Of a stretch of 64,000 nt of DNA, positions 34,060 to 42,140 are shown one piece after another. The notes under the pieces were generated by a model. That model saw only the letters and a program-made list of their open reading frames with translations, did no database searches and was not told the DNA's origin. Within the stretch, counting starts at the first letter, position 1, and every line of letters starts with the position of its first letter. The DNA is taken from assembly GCA_002205965.3 (NCBI GenBank), contig NADL03000666.1:744001-808000 (forward strand), in the 5' to 3' direction. This stretch comes from Kappaphycus alvarezii. Taxonomy: Eukaryota; Rhodophyta; Florideophyceae; Gigartinales; Solieriaceae. Both the position numbers and the translations under genes were made by a program.

Positions 34060-34241
34060 TGATTCTATACTTCTGATTTGATTGAAACGGTTTTTATACG
34101 CATTTTTTTAATTATTGATTTAGACCAATACGGTTTGCTTTTTTGCACTCCTTATAAAATTTCCTTTCCGGCAATGCCAGTTTTTATCGTCAGGCCCTGG
34201 TTGCCGAGGTCCGAGTGATTCTATACTTATGAATCGCACTG
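34060..34241 (-). repeat. Right IR/DR terminal repeat of the Tc1 element
   Basis: Complementary core copies at 34216-34232 (outer, exact) and 34060-34076 (inner, one difference: TCAGAAG instead of TCATAAG). Confidence 0.95.
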
Positions 34242-34315
34242 TAACTTACCCACGTCTGTCAGTCCCGCGAATGCGTCCGGGTGCCACCCGCTAAGCGTGG
34301 ATATCGACATTGGGA

Positions 34316-34761
34316 TCAGTCGGGACCTGGCGTGCGTGTTGAAAAGTCTTGATACCCCTGAACTTTGAGGATTTCGCGGCGTGCAGAAATGTCAAGGGGT
34401 TGAGGCAAGGGGCCTGTGTGTTTGAGGGAGCAAGTAAATTGACGAATGTAACGTAGAAAAGTCTGTCCCTCCGGTGCTCTCGAAAGCCTTGATGTCAGCC
34501 CTTGCGCGGTGTTGGCCACTGGGATGGGGCTCTAAGACCGGGTGCCGGGCAACCTTTGCTAAGTACGACAAGAGGACGGTAACCTGGCGTCCTGACGATC
34601 GATTCGCTCTCGGTCATGCAAGTAGCGCATGAGGTGGTCACCGAACACGTCCAGAGTTTCTGGGCAGCTGCTCCTGGGGCGAAGGACGGTACCTGGCGAT
34701 CATATTGGAGCCAGACAGAGAAAGCTTTGGGAGCGATGTGTGACTTATGTAGAGTGTCCAC
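34316..34761 (-). pseudogene. Retroelement zinc-like region, family B, fragment
   Basis: On the minus strand the segment SCPETLDVFGDHLMRYLHDRERIDRQD (frame-corrected, near 34680-34600) parallels CPEAMDMFRDHLVHCSHGPERILRHD at 46.9-47.0 kb. This is the Cys/His region that follows the RT thumb in this retroelement family. The downstream RPDI-DVT part is not clear here. Truncated and frameshifted. Confidence 0.45.
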
Positions 34762-34780
34762 CGACTGACCGACTACTCAG

Positions 34781-35651
34781 TTAAGAGCTACCTGGATGTG
34801 CCAAATCGGTCAAGTGCAGTAGGGCTCGCGACAGGATAGTAATAGCCACGGACGACCACAAGGCGCAACAGATACGCTCGCAGATGCGCGTGCAAGTAGA
34901 AGCGTCCGATGTGTGGTATTTTCTCGCAACGCGAGGTACAAACTGTTCGATAAATGACACAGTCTCCCGTGAAGGGGCACCGAGGGAATCAAAAACCAGG
35001 GGTTGGAACAGGAAGCCCGGGTCGCGGGAGGGCTGGGAGGGAAGCACCAGGCGCCTTGCCAGCTTGTGTCGTAGGTCTACGATCTTGCGTTGGTGTGTGA
35101 GGGCCGCAGACCCACCGGCGACTTACATCGCTTTCGTGAGTGGGGACTGCTTTGGGGACGTCACGGCGATGTCACATGCGACGGGCCGGTCCGGGAGGCT
35201 AGCTTCATAGTCACGGGGGGGTTGCATGAGGAGGATGTTGGCTGGCATAAAGTCCGTACCCGGGACGAGATTGTTAACTTCAAACTCATAGTCCAGTCCG
35301 GCGGAGCGGAAAACGTGCCACGCGAACACGTTGCCGACGGATTTGTGGCGGTAAACGGGCCCAAACTCTGAGACGCAGCGGTCTGCGGCATGATAACCGT
35401 GGACGTCTAGATCCTGCTGGCAATGGTGGTATTTCAAGGGCATGGAGTGTGTATAGACTGGGAAACCGATGTACATGCGCCGCACAATGCTCTAGTGCTC
35501 CGAAGACGCCTCCATCGCAGTGGTGGGATGCGCAAAAAGGAAAGCGGCGGCCGCGCTGTGACGGAAGACCAGGCGGCTTATGCGATGACGGGTTGCTTCC
35601 TCGGAGTGGCAGCAAGGACGAGGCACCCTCATCCGCCGGCCATTTTCCCAA
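34781..35651 (-). pseudogene. Retroelement C-terminal region, family A, decayed
   Basis: Minus-strand order: CQQDLDVHGYHAADRC near 35420-35375 (zinc-like), YRHKSVGNVF near 35345, NLVPGTDFMPANILLM near 35270-35225, ACDIAVTSPKQSPL near 35165-35130. Then, in another frame, SRDPGFLFQPLVFDSLGAPSRETVSFIEQF near 35030-34950, and a C-terminal tail ending SSVAITILSRALLH. The tail is clearly related to 49.80-49.54 kb. The layout (zinc, RHxS, PADxLL-like, DVTVxSP-like) is the C-terminal part of reverse transcriptase elements of the GVRPIAVGE type. Frameshifts at the joins; no RT domain is left upstream. Confidence 0.55.
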
Positions 35652-35675
35652 ACATCTTTGCCTTGGCCTCTTGGT

Positions 35676-36060
35676 TATAGTACAGTACTATGCTGATAGC
35701 AGAGTACGTTGGGCAGTGCAAAACAAGTGCAGTTCGGCGTCGTCATCGAGACACCAGCTCTAGCCTTGTTGCGTATACCGAGTATACATAAGTTTACAGC
35801 GCTGTACAGTATTGTGCTGTATAGTACTGTACAGTTTTGTATTGTATAATCATTGAAGTAAGTTTCTCGTCTATTATTCTGTACAGTATATGTTTGTAAT
35901 ACAGTACGTACGGTATGTATTATGAAAAAAGGAATTCGAGGGCGTGAATCGTGTTTTTTTATGAAATCATGGTACAGTACAGTACCATATCCATTTAATA
36001 ACGGAATACAGTTTCGTACTGTATGTATTGTATAGTACAGTACTGTACAGTCCCAGAGAA
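35676..36060. repeat. Large GTACAGTACTGTAC-type repeat cluster
   Basis: The densest occurrence of the motif in the window: many variants of TACAGTAC, GTACTGTA and CTGTACAG over about 385 bases, for example TAGTACAGTACTGTACAGT near 36031-36049. It lies 650 bases upstream of the Rossmann-fold gene. Confidence 0.8.
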
Positions 36061-36716
36061 AAAAAGACCTTTTATTTCATAAGATTCACGGGGGGTATGA
36101 TAACGCATGAGCCCCGTGTGGAGGTAACCCCGCAATTGAATGCTTATCTTTGAAAATTTCCTAGCTATAGTCGTACAGTAACAGATTGTAGCTTTTGTGA
36201 CAGATTGGAGCCACCACTGCCAACTTGGCTATATTTACTTAAAAATCAATGCGCTGTAAGCATTGTAATTTACCTATTACCTTTGCATTTGCATGGGCAA
36301 GAAATTTACAACAGTGCTGCAGAACAAACTCGAGCCAATCTGTATACCAGTACAGTATTGTAGTAAGGAGACAATTGACAATCGATCCTTCTTCAGATCA
36401 ATCTCCAAGTGAAGAGCCCTTACTCAACTCATGCACACGTACTGTACATATCTCTATTCTCCTTTTATCCGTAGTCCCACCGTCACTCTAGCCAGCTTGG
36501 AACTATCGTCTAATACTTTCCCCACATCCCTCACATGCCGACCCAGAATCCCACCTCCCTCCCGTTCCTCCCAGCCTTACACACCTCCCTATTTCCTACT
36601 TAATAACCCCCAACAATCCCTCTCCCCAACTACACCCGTTCCGCCAACTCAACACACTCAACCGTTCCACTCAAATCACCCAGCCTCCCGTATTCAAACA
36701 ATCCCGCCTTTTCACC
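36061..36716 (+). other. Upstream region of the Rossmann-fold gene
   Basis: No gene seen. The last 200 bases before the ATG are strongly pyrimidine-rich, with many CCC/CTCC runs, and probably form the promoter-proximal region and 5' leader. One more GTAC-type unit (CAGTACAG) lies near 36348. No clear TATA box. Confidence 0.35.
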
Positions 36717-37394
36717 ATGACCCAACCCACCATCCTCGTCATCGGCGCCTCCGGCCGTCTCGGCCTCCAATTCATCCGCACGGCCGCCGCCCTTCAAACC
36801 CCGCCCACCGTCCATGCCTTCCTCCGCACCCCATCCAAGCTTCCCCACTCCGATGCAAACCTTTGCAAGTCCGTCATTCAAGGTGACGCATGCAACGCCC
36901 AAAATATTCGCCACGCCTTGGAAACATCATCCGCTGACGTTGCCATCGTCGCAGTCGGAGTTCCAGACAGTCTCGCACGTTCCGATCTTCGTCAACGTAG
37001 TGCACAAGCCTTAATGCAAGTCGTGGGTGACAATGCTCAATTTTCACATGTCAAAGTCGTTTGCGTGTCTAGTACGGGCGCTGGTGGTACGAAAATCGAC
37101 TTTGGTATGGGAATGGGGCGCGTTTTACAGTTTATATTGAGGCATGTTATGGCTGACCATGATGCCCAGGAGGCAGAAATGAAAACTGCAATTAAGGATT
37201 CGGCACGCTTGTGGATCGTGAGACCCACGAGTTTGACAGATGGGAAGCAGGGCGGCAAGATTGTCTCTTTCGATGGTAACAAGCGGGCACCAGGGACTAA
37301 AATTGATCGCGCAGATGTTGCGCAGTGGATCATGGAGGGCGTGTGCGGCACGAGAGGTTCCTTTGGCGGCGAGGTCTGCATCACTGCAGTGTGA
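36717..37394 (+). CDS. NAD(P)-binding Rossmann-fold protein, atypical SDR / NmrA-like
   Basis: Intact 225-codon gene with no sign of introns. The N-terminus ILVIGASGRLG (residues 6-16) is the dinucleotide-binding GxxGxxG loop (G10, G13, G16). VVCVSSTGAGG (114-124) and DHDAQEAEMKTAIKDSARLWIVRPTSLTDG (148-176, with the RP and TDG landmarks) match the NAD(P)H-binding domain of atypical SDRs such as the biliverdin-reductase-B/NmrA group. The catalytic Tyr-x3-Lys of classical SDRs is absent, as usual for this group. IDRADVAQWIMEG near the end is the usual helix preceding the last strand. Probably a cytosolic oxidoreductase or redox sensor; the substrate cannot be inferred. The start codon is the first ATG after a C-rich leader. 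Its GC content and codon use are higher in C than the surrounding transposon debris. It converges on the secreted-protein gene, 110 bases away. Confidence 0.9.
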   Translation: MTQPTILVIGASGRLGLQFIRTAAALQTPPTVHAFLRTPSKLPHSDANLCKSVIQGDACNAQNIRHALETSSADVAIVAVGVPDSLARSDLRQRSAQALMQVVGDNAQFSHVKVVCVSSTGAGGTKIDFGMGMGRVLQFILRHVMADHDAQEAEMKTAIKDSARLWIVRPTSLTDGKQGGKIVSFDGNKRAPGTKIDRADVAQWIMEGVCGTRGSFGGEVCITAV

Positions 37395-37504
37395 GCACAT
37401 CGGTTGCGACAGGTGTTCCCGAGGAGCATTCGGGTTGTAGTTATAAATCTCAAAACGTCTTCAATTTACTAGATCACGAAATATAAGCCGTTTAAATGAG
37501 CAAA

Positions 37505-38164
37505 TTACAATCCCATGTGTACCGCGACCTGCATTAACCTCTCCTCTGTGCTTGTTGCGTAGCGGGCTGCAAAGGCAAGGTATTGCAAGCCGTCTGTCTT
37601 GGAGGGGACTCGTAGGGCCTTCTTCCAGCGCGGACTGTTCACCATCATGGTCTTGGTGACACAACCCACTAGGGCGCAATATGTACCCATCATCATCGGC
37701 TTGCCATTCCACACGACCATGTGTCCTCTAGTGGCACAACTACCCATCCCATCACACATCACCTTGGCGGGCCAATGCTTTTCAAACACAAGCTCATGAG
37801 CTGGCAATCCATTCAAAGCCCTTGCATCAACACACACCCCCTCAACTTCATCAGCATCCTGATCGCTAAGACAGAATTTTACACCGTCTGCTAGGTCCGT
37901 GCACTGCAGCCCTGATTGACAATCATCATCATCTTCACACACCAAATCAGGGCCAGGTAGACAAAAGCATGGACCGCTTCCATTACATAGTCCAATAGGA
38001 TTGATTCTCACGCACCGAAGGTTTGCGCACTCAGCGTCTGTTTCGCAGCTCATGCCTATGGTTTGATGAAGGACGGGGTTGAGGGTCGTAGGGGATGATG
38101 CTGAGCGATGCAGCAGCAGGGTGAGGAGGAAGAAATGAATTAACAAGGACCTTTGGATCGGCAT
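37505..38164 (-). CDS. Cysteine-rich secreted protein
   Basis: I chose the ATG at 38164 because it is followed directly by a signal peptide (MPIQRSLLIHFFLLTLLLHRSA). An ATG eight codons upstream (38188) is possible but would put charged residues before it. The mature protein has 15 cysteines. Two similar units, SCETDAECANLRC and VCEDDDDCQSGLQC, follow the C-x5-C-x4/5-C spacing of small disulfide-knot repeats, then a second half with CDGMGSCATRGHMVVW and YCALVGC. It is probably exported and disulfide-bonded, perhaps a cell-wall or defence protein. I do not recognise a named family for the second half. Single exon, intact. Convergent with the Rossmann-fold gene; TATA-like sequence lies upstream at 38247-38281. 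Confidence 0.8.
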   Translation of the reverse strand: MPIQRSLLIHFFLLTLLLHRSASSPTTLNPVLHQTIGMSCETDAECANLRCVRINPIGLCNGSGPCFCLPGPDLVCEDDDDCQSGLQCTDLADGVKFCLSDQDADEVEGVCVDARALNGLPAHELVFEKHWPAKVMCDGMGSCATRGHMVVWNGKPMMMGTYCALVGCVTKTMMVNSPRWKKALRVPSKTDGLQYLAFAARYATSTEERLMQVAVHMGL

Positions 38165-38246
38165 GATGGATTTCGGATCGAAGAACAAGTCGCAACGAAG
38201 GGAGATACGATGGCAGAGTCCGACCGCGCCTTGGCAAGCCAGGTGT

Positions 38247-38281
38247 TATACATATATACATATTGTACATATATGAAATAG
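38247..38281 (-). promoter_or_regulatory. TATA-like sequence upstream of the secreted-protein gene
   Basis: An AT-rich block made of TATACATATATACATA and TACATATATGAAATA (plus-strand reading), 85-115 bases upstream of the chosen start on the minus strand. Position and composition suit a core promoter; inference only. Confidence 0.3.
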
Positions 38282-38403
38282 CGTAGAGCCAAAGGTAATG
38301 AGGATTGTTCACTGTTTGACTCAATACACCTGGGCAAGCCGCAAAACACATTTCACGGCGGCCACCTACGTACAGTAAATATTGCTTTTGAGCGCCTGTG
38401 GTT

Positions 38404-38535
38404 AAGTACTGTACTGTACTGTACGCCCATGCAGTGAGGTATTTTGAAATGGCCTATTACTGACACAGGTAGACTATACATAGTTACCGTTCAGTACTAT
38501 ACTGTACAGCAATGTACAGTACTGTACAGCAGAGC
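38404..38535. repeat. GTAC-type repeat cluster upstream of the secreted-protein gene
   Basis: Contains TACTGTACTGTACTGTACG near 38406-38424 and ACTGTACAGCAATGTACAGTACTGTACAG-like units near 38500-38530; a further unit lies near 38670-38700. Mirrors the cluster at 35676-36060 on the other side of the gene pair. Confidence 0.75.
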
Positions 38536-39539
38536 TAGATCCTCGTTGCCGACTAATAACTGGACTTAATTTTGGAGGCGTGTAGCGACAAGAAACATGG
38601 TCTCTACAACGCAAAAAGGTCTTCGCCAGATGACAGGCGACTTTTCCTGTATTCCGATGGTCTTTTTTTGGCAGTACTGTAGACTGCTTTACTGTACAAT
38701 AATGATTAGAAGTACAGAGGACTCCCAACCTTTCAATTACTCGCAGTAAACCACCCCTTTACCCCCTGTACTGTGCCGCTTGAAAGTATACGACAACCTA
38801 CAATTTTTATACAGTAGATCTCCAGCCAGATGTGCCCATTAAATTTATAAACAAATATAATGTTTGAAATCAGTGGTACACAGGGGAATGTGGGGTGGTT
38901 TAATATTTAAAGATGTGGAACCTGTGAGAATTTTTTTATTTAAACTCAAATCAAACAGACCAATCAAAGAACATCGATGCAAATCAACCCTACTTGAAAG
39001 TTTACGCAAAAATCATAGTATCTCTGTCGCTCGACTTGAGCGAGGACCGAGCTCGGGGCGCCTTACCGCTGCCGACGTCGGTGCCGTACTCACCACGGAT
39101 CGCAAGCTCCCCGCGGTAGAATGGTACACTCGAATGGAGATATCATGGGTTTGTTGTTCTTCAAATTTTCCTTACCCTTTTTCAGGCAGGGTAGTTTTCC
39201 CGTGGTACGTTATATGCTACTCAGTCAGATGAGCATGATGCTTACCGTCAGTTCAAATGCACTTGGAACAAATCCAACGTAAGAATTTCCTTTCTTGACG
39301 TGTAAATAATTATAAGAAAGCTGAACAGCAACTAAATGGTTCTACGAGATACTGCTTGTCTCGACAATCTCCGATCAAGGTCAAAATACTGAACATATAA
39401 CCGCAAATCAAGCTCTACTTCTCTCCCCTTCAGAACATACAATCGGCTACCACTCAAAAACGACAGGGGGTACACATCTTTCCGAGCTGGAGCGCGGGAA
39501 AACTTTCGCCTACAAAATAGGCCTCAATATTTTACCACT
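38536..39539. other. Intergenic stretch without supported genes
   Basis: A plus-strand frame at 38864-39232 begins near a roughly 34-base segment (38882-38915) that recurs at 46331-46365; both translate to WGGLI-KDV. It could be the N-terminus of the mariner-like remnant downstream, but I cannot establish that. Confidence 0.35.
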
Positions 39540-40190
39540 TGCAAATAAGGTGGGCAGGAGCAGAGAACCATGTACAGTCGAGAAGTTCCTACATGCGCCG
39601 TAGGTTTATGAAGAAGCTAGTAGATCTGGTAAGCCTCCAAAATGTGGAAAGAAATCAGAAAGAAGACCGGTTCTGTTGGCAGTGGGCCCGGACAAAGATG
39701 ATAGGGAGAATCTTGATGAGCCCAACGTAGAATAATCGGTATGTAGGGCCCAAAAATATCTTAATATAAACGATAAACTGCGTTTCGAAATTTTTTAGAG
39801 CTCCCTTCCCCTCACTGAAGCTCAAAAAGATGCTCGAATAGATTGAGCAAAATCAACACGTCACATAGGATTTGACACAATGGTCCCGCGTGGACTTCCA
39901 TGATGTAACTAGGCTCATTTTAGATGAGTTAGACTGAATATGCAGCTATTGGCATGATTTAGTTCGAGACCCTGAGCCTTTTTATCATTTGCAGCAAGGT
40001 GGTGCTGGTATAATGGTATGGGAACTTTTTCTAGTGATTTTATTTGGGATATGCAAGTTTCCAAGATGTTTTGCTTGTCTGATATCAACCAGATTAAAAC
40101 CATTTGGAGCACCTTAGCGAGAAATTTTAATGCCAATAACCGTCAATTTTCAAACATTCCCGTCCTAAAGGGTTGTACTTTGGGTTGTTG
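39540..40190 (+). pseudogene. Tc1/mariner-like transposase, highly decayed
   Basis: Scattered over three frames are ILDELD (from FSDExxF) near 39915-39932, YWHDLVRDPEPFYHL near 39951-39990 and QQGGAGIMVWELF near 39994-40030. In order and spacing these match the Tc1/mariner block from the first catalytic Asp to the GGGSVMVWG motif. A terminal piece reading KTIWSTLARNFN follows. Stops in every frame; no terminal repeats recognised. A distant relic unrelated in detail to the 32.7-kb Tc1 element. Confidence 0.5.
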
Positions 40191-41339
40191 CAGGTAAGTA
40201 ACGCTATTAATTCCTAAAAATTTGGTTGTGTCTATGAAGGGACGAGCTTTCGAGTCTGTAGTTAAGCGAGAGTGTAAAAAGAATTATTAGATATGCTTAT
40301 ACCGCTTTATTATTGATTCTGTACATTTGAATGTAGTAATGTGGTATACTTTCTTTCAAGATCACTTTGCATTTATTATTTACTATATACTATTCACCCA
40401 AGTATAGAAAATTATCTCTTTTTATATGCATGCAACCGCTGATTCCGTGTACATAAATTTTTAAAATTTTTAATCACGCGGGTTTGCGTTCGTTCACATC
40501 AGTTCACTGTCATATAATTTTAAGTGGTAGTGCATATCTTGTAGTACAGTACTGGTGAGAGTACAGCTTTCCGCAATAATTGGAAGTGGTTTTTCGTCTT
40601 TCTCTTTCTCTCTTTCTTTTTTCTGCTAATCTGTTTAGCACTCCATCTGTTTATGCCGCAATTAACCAAATTTGCCGCTTCTTGCCAACGCCTCAAATCC
40701 TGGTCGCGTCAGTGGTTTTCTTGCGTTCTCAGTGGTTTCCACAGGTCTCCGAACATTTCATTACGTCGACTAGATGGGGTGTTTAGGCAGTGATCGAGGT
40801 TTTTGCCCCTTCGGACTTTGAGATAATCTCTAAAAATCCAAAGAGACGACTGATACCCGCAATTAAAACTTTCATTGCCCCTCGAACTTCTATATACGCA
40901 GCGGAAGTACCGAGGAACAAATAGCACCACTACCTTAAAGGTTCAGAGTTAGTTTGAGGTAGGGTGTTGAGTCAGGAGTTTTTCTCTTCCTCTGGGTTTT
41001 GGAGCAAATATCCTGACTTCTTTTTATATAAACAACTCAAAAATATCAAAAGAAAGCAAATAGTTTAAAAAAATTAGAGTACAGATACGCAGTAGCCTCT
41101 GCAGTATTTTTTGCTCGTTTTTTTTGTGCTAATCGCCCTTTTTAGCAGTGTGATGTACACAATTCGTGGCCCACACCCAGGCAAATAATGGTATCTATCC
41201 TACTTAGCCTAGTAGTTTACTTTGCCTTAATTGTCCTTAAAAACTTAAACTTACCTTTTCTGTATCTATTGAACTAACTTCTGAACCATTCCGTCTTTGA
41301 TTTGGGCCTATCATTCGTCAATACCATTTTTAAAGAATA
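40191..41339. other. AT-rich stretch without supported genes
   Basis: Short opposing frames around 40580-40930 have no recognisable motif. A single GTAC-type unit lies near 40543. Nothing else seen. Confidence 0.45.
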
Positions 41340-42140
41340 TACTGAGTCAAACTGCCTCCCGATACTGTAAACAGTAAGCGCTTATATACTCCATCGATAC
41401 GCGAGCGATTCTCGATGGGGTTAAGGTCTGGGGAGCGTGCAGGTCAATGATTTATAGTAACTTCCTTCTTAGAAAACCACGCCTTTGTATGCTGATACAC
41501 ATGTAAAGGGGCATTATGTTGTGAAACAACCAATCAAATCCATGGTTAATGGCCGCAAAATCTATTAAAATACTCTCCAAAGTATGACGGTGACTTGCTT
41601 ACATTTTCCTTCCAGTCAAATATACAAATAAACACCTATCAAAGTAAGTTAAACAAGCCCAAATCATAACTGAACCGCCTCCATTTTGACTCCTAGCCAA
41701 TAGCTTCTCTTCCCTCTAAAATCATTTCAGTATTACTTAAAACCATCTGGAACATCTAAATTAAACTTTCGTTATCTGAAAACAAATCTTTCATTCATCG
41801 GTTCCTTTCACCCGCAATCTCCGTATCCCAATCAATTCTTGCTTTTTGTGGGCTTCTAGAAGGCACGGAGCCTGTTTGAACTTCTCGTACACAATACTGC
41901 TGCTTGTAGGTAATATCTTCTGTAGTCTCTACTTGCCTAGTAGCGAATCGGGAGCGGTGCAGAGCTGTCTCGGGTATTTTTCCACCTTAAGCGCCTTTCT
42001 CAGTAGATTCATTCTGTCAGTGGGGTATATTATTGGTGGACAACCACTGCGGTTCTCGTTGTCGTACTCCCCGGGTCTTGGATAAATGTCGAGACAATTT
42101 TCTTGGAGTGACTTGTCTTCGAGGCGACCGAATTTATGCT
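41340..42140 (-). pseudogene. Tc1/mariner transposase on the minus strand, decayed
   Basis: Minus-strand order. Near 42040-41950 an N-terminal helix-turn-helix end reads GCPPIIYPTDRMNLLRKALK, with YPRQLCTAPDSL after the GRP-like hook. EKFKQAPCLLEAHKK lies near 41875. LFSDNESLI, the degraded first catalytic motif, lies near 41795. QHNAPLHVYQHTKAWF, the second Asp region with Asp replaced by His in QDNAP, lies near 41525-41475. PARSPDLNPIEN, carrying the final Glu, lies near 41440-41405. The spacing suits DD34-type transposases. Multiple stops and frame changes. Distinct from the two other Tc1-like copies in the window. Confidence 0.7.

Larger units (their letters stand above)
32717..34241 (+). 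mobile_element. Complete Tc1-type transposon, 1525 bp, IR/DR termini
   Basis: The element runs from CAGTGCG (32717) to CGCACTG (34241), flanked by TA on both sides (32715-32716 and 34242-34243), the standard Tc1/mariner target duplication. Terminal inverted repeats of about 183 bp match at roughly 85-90% by eye. Each holds two direct copies of a 17-base core, TCATAAGTATAGAATCA, one at its outer and one at its inner end: the IR/DR layout known from Sleeping Beauty. A single transposase gene lies between, broken by three frameshifts. The integrity of the ends suggests a fairly recent insertion. Confidence 0.95.

Noticed and set aside
35090..35763. Plus-strand frames of 85-108 codons
   Set aside because: Shadows of the better-supported minus-strand retroelement remnant.
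35676..36060. CRISPR array
   Set aside because: Repeats are short, irregularly spaced palindromes without uniform spacers, and the DNA is eukaryotic.
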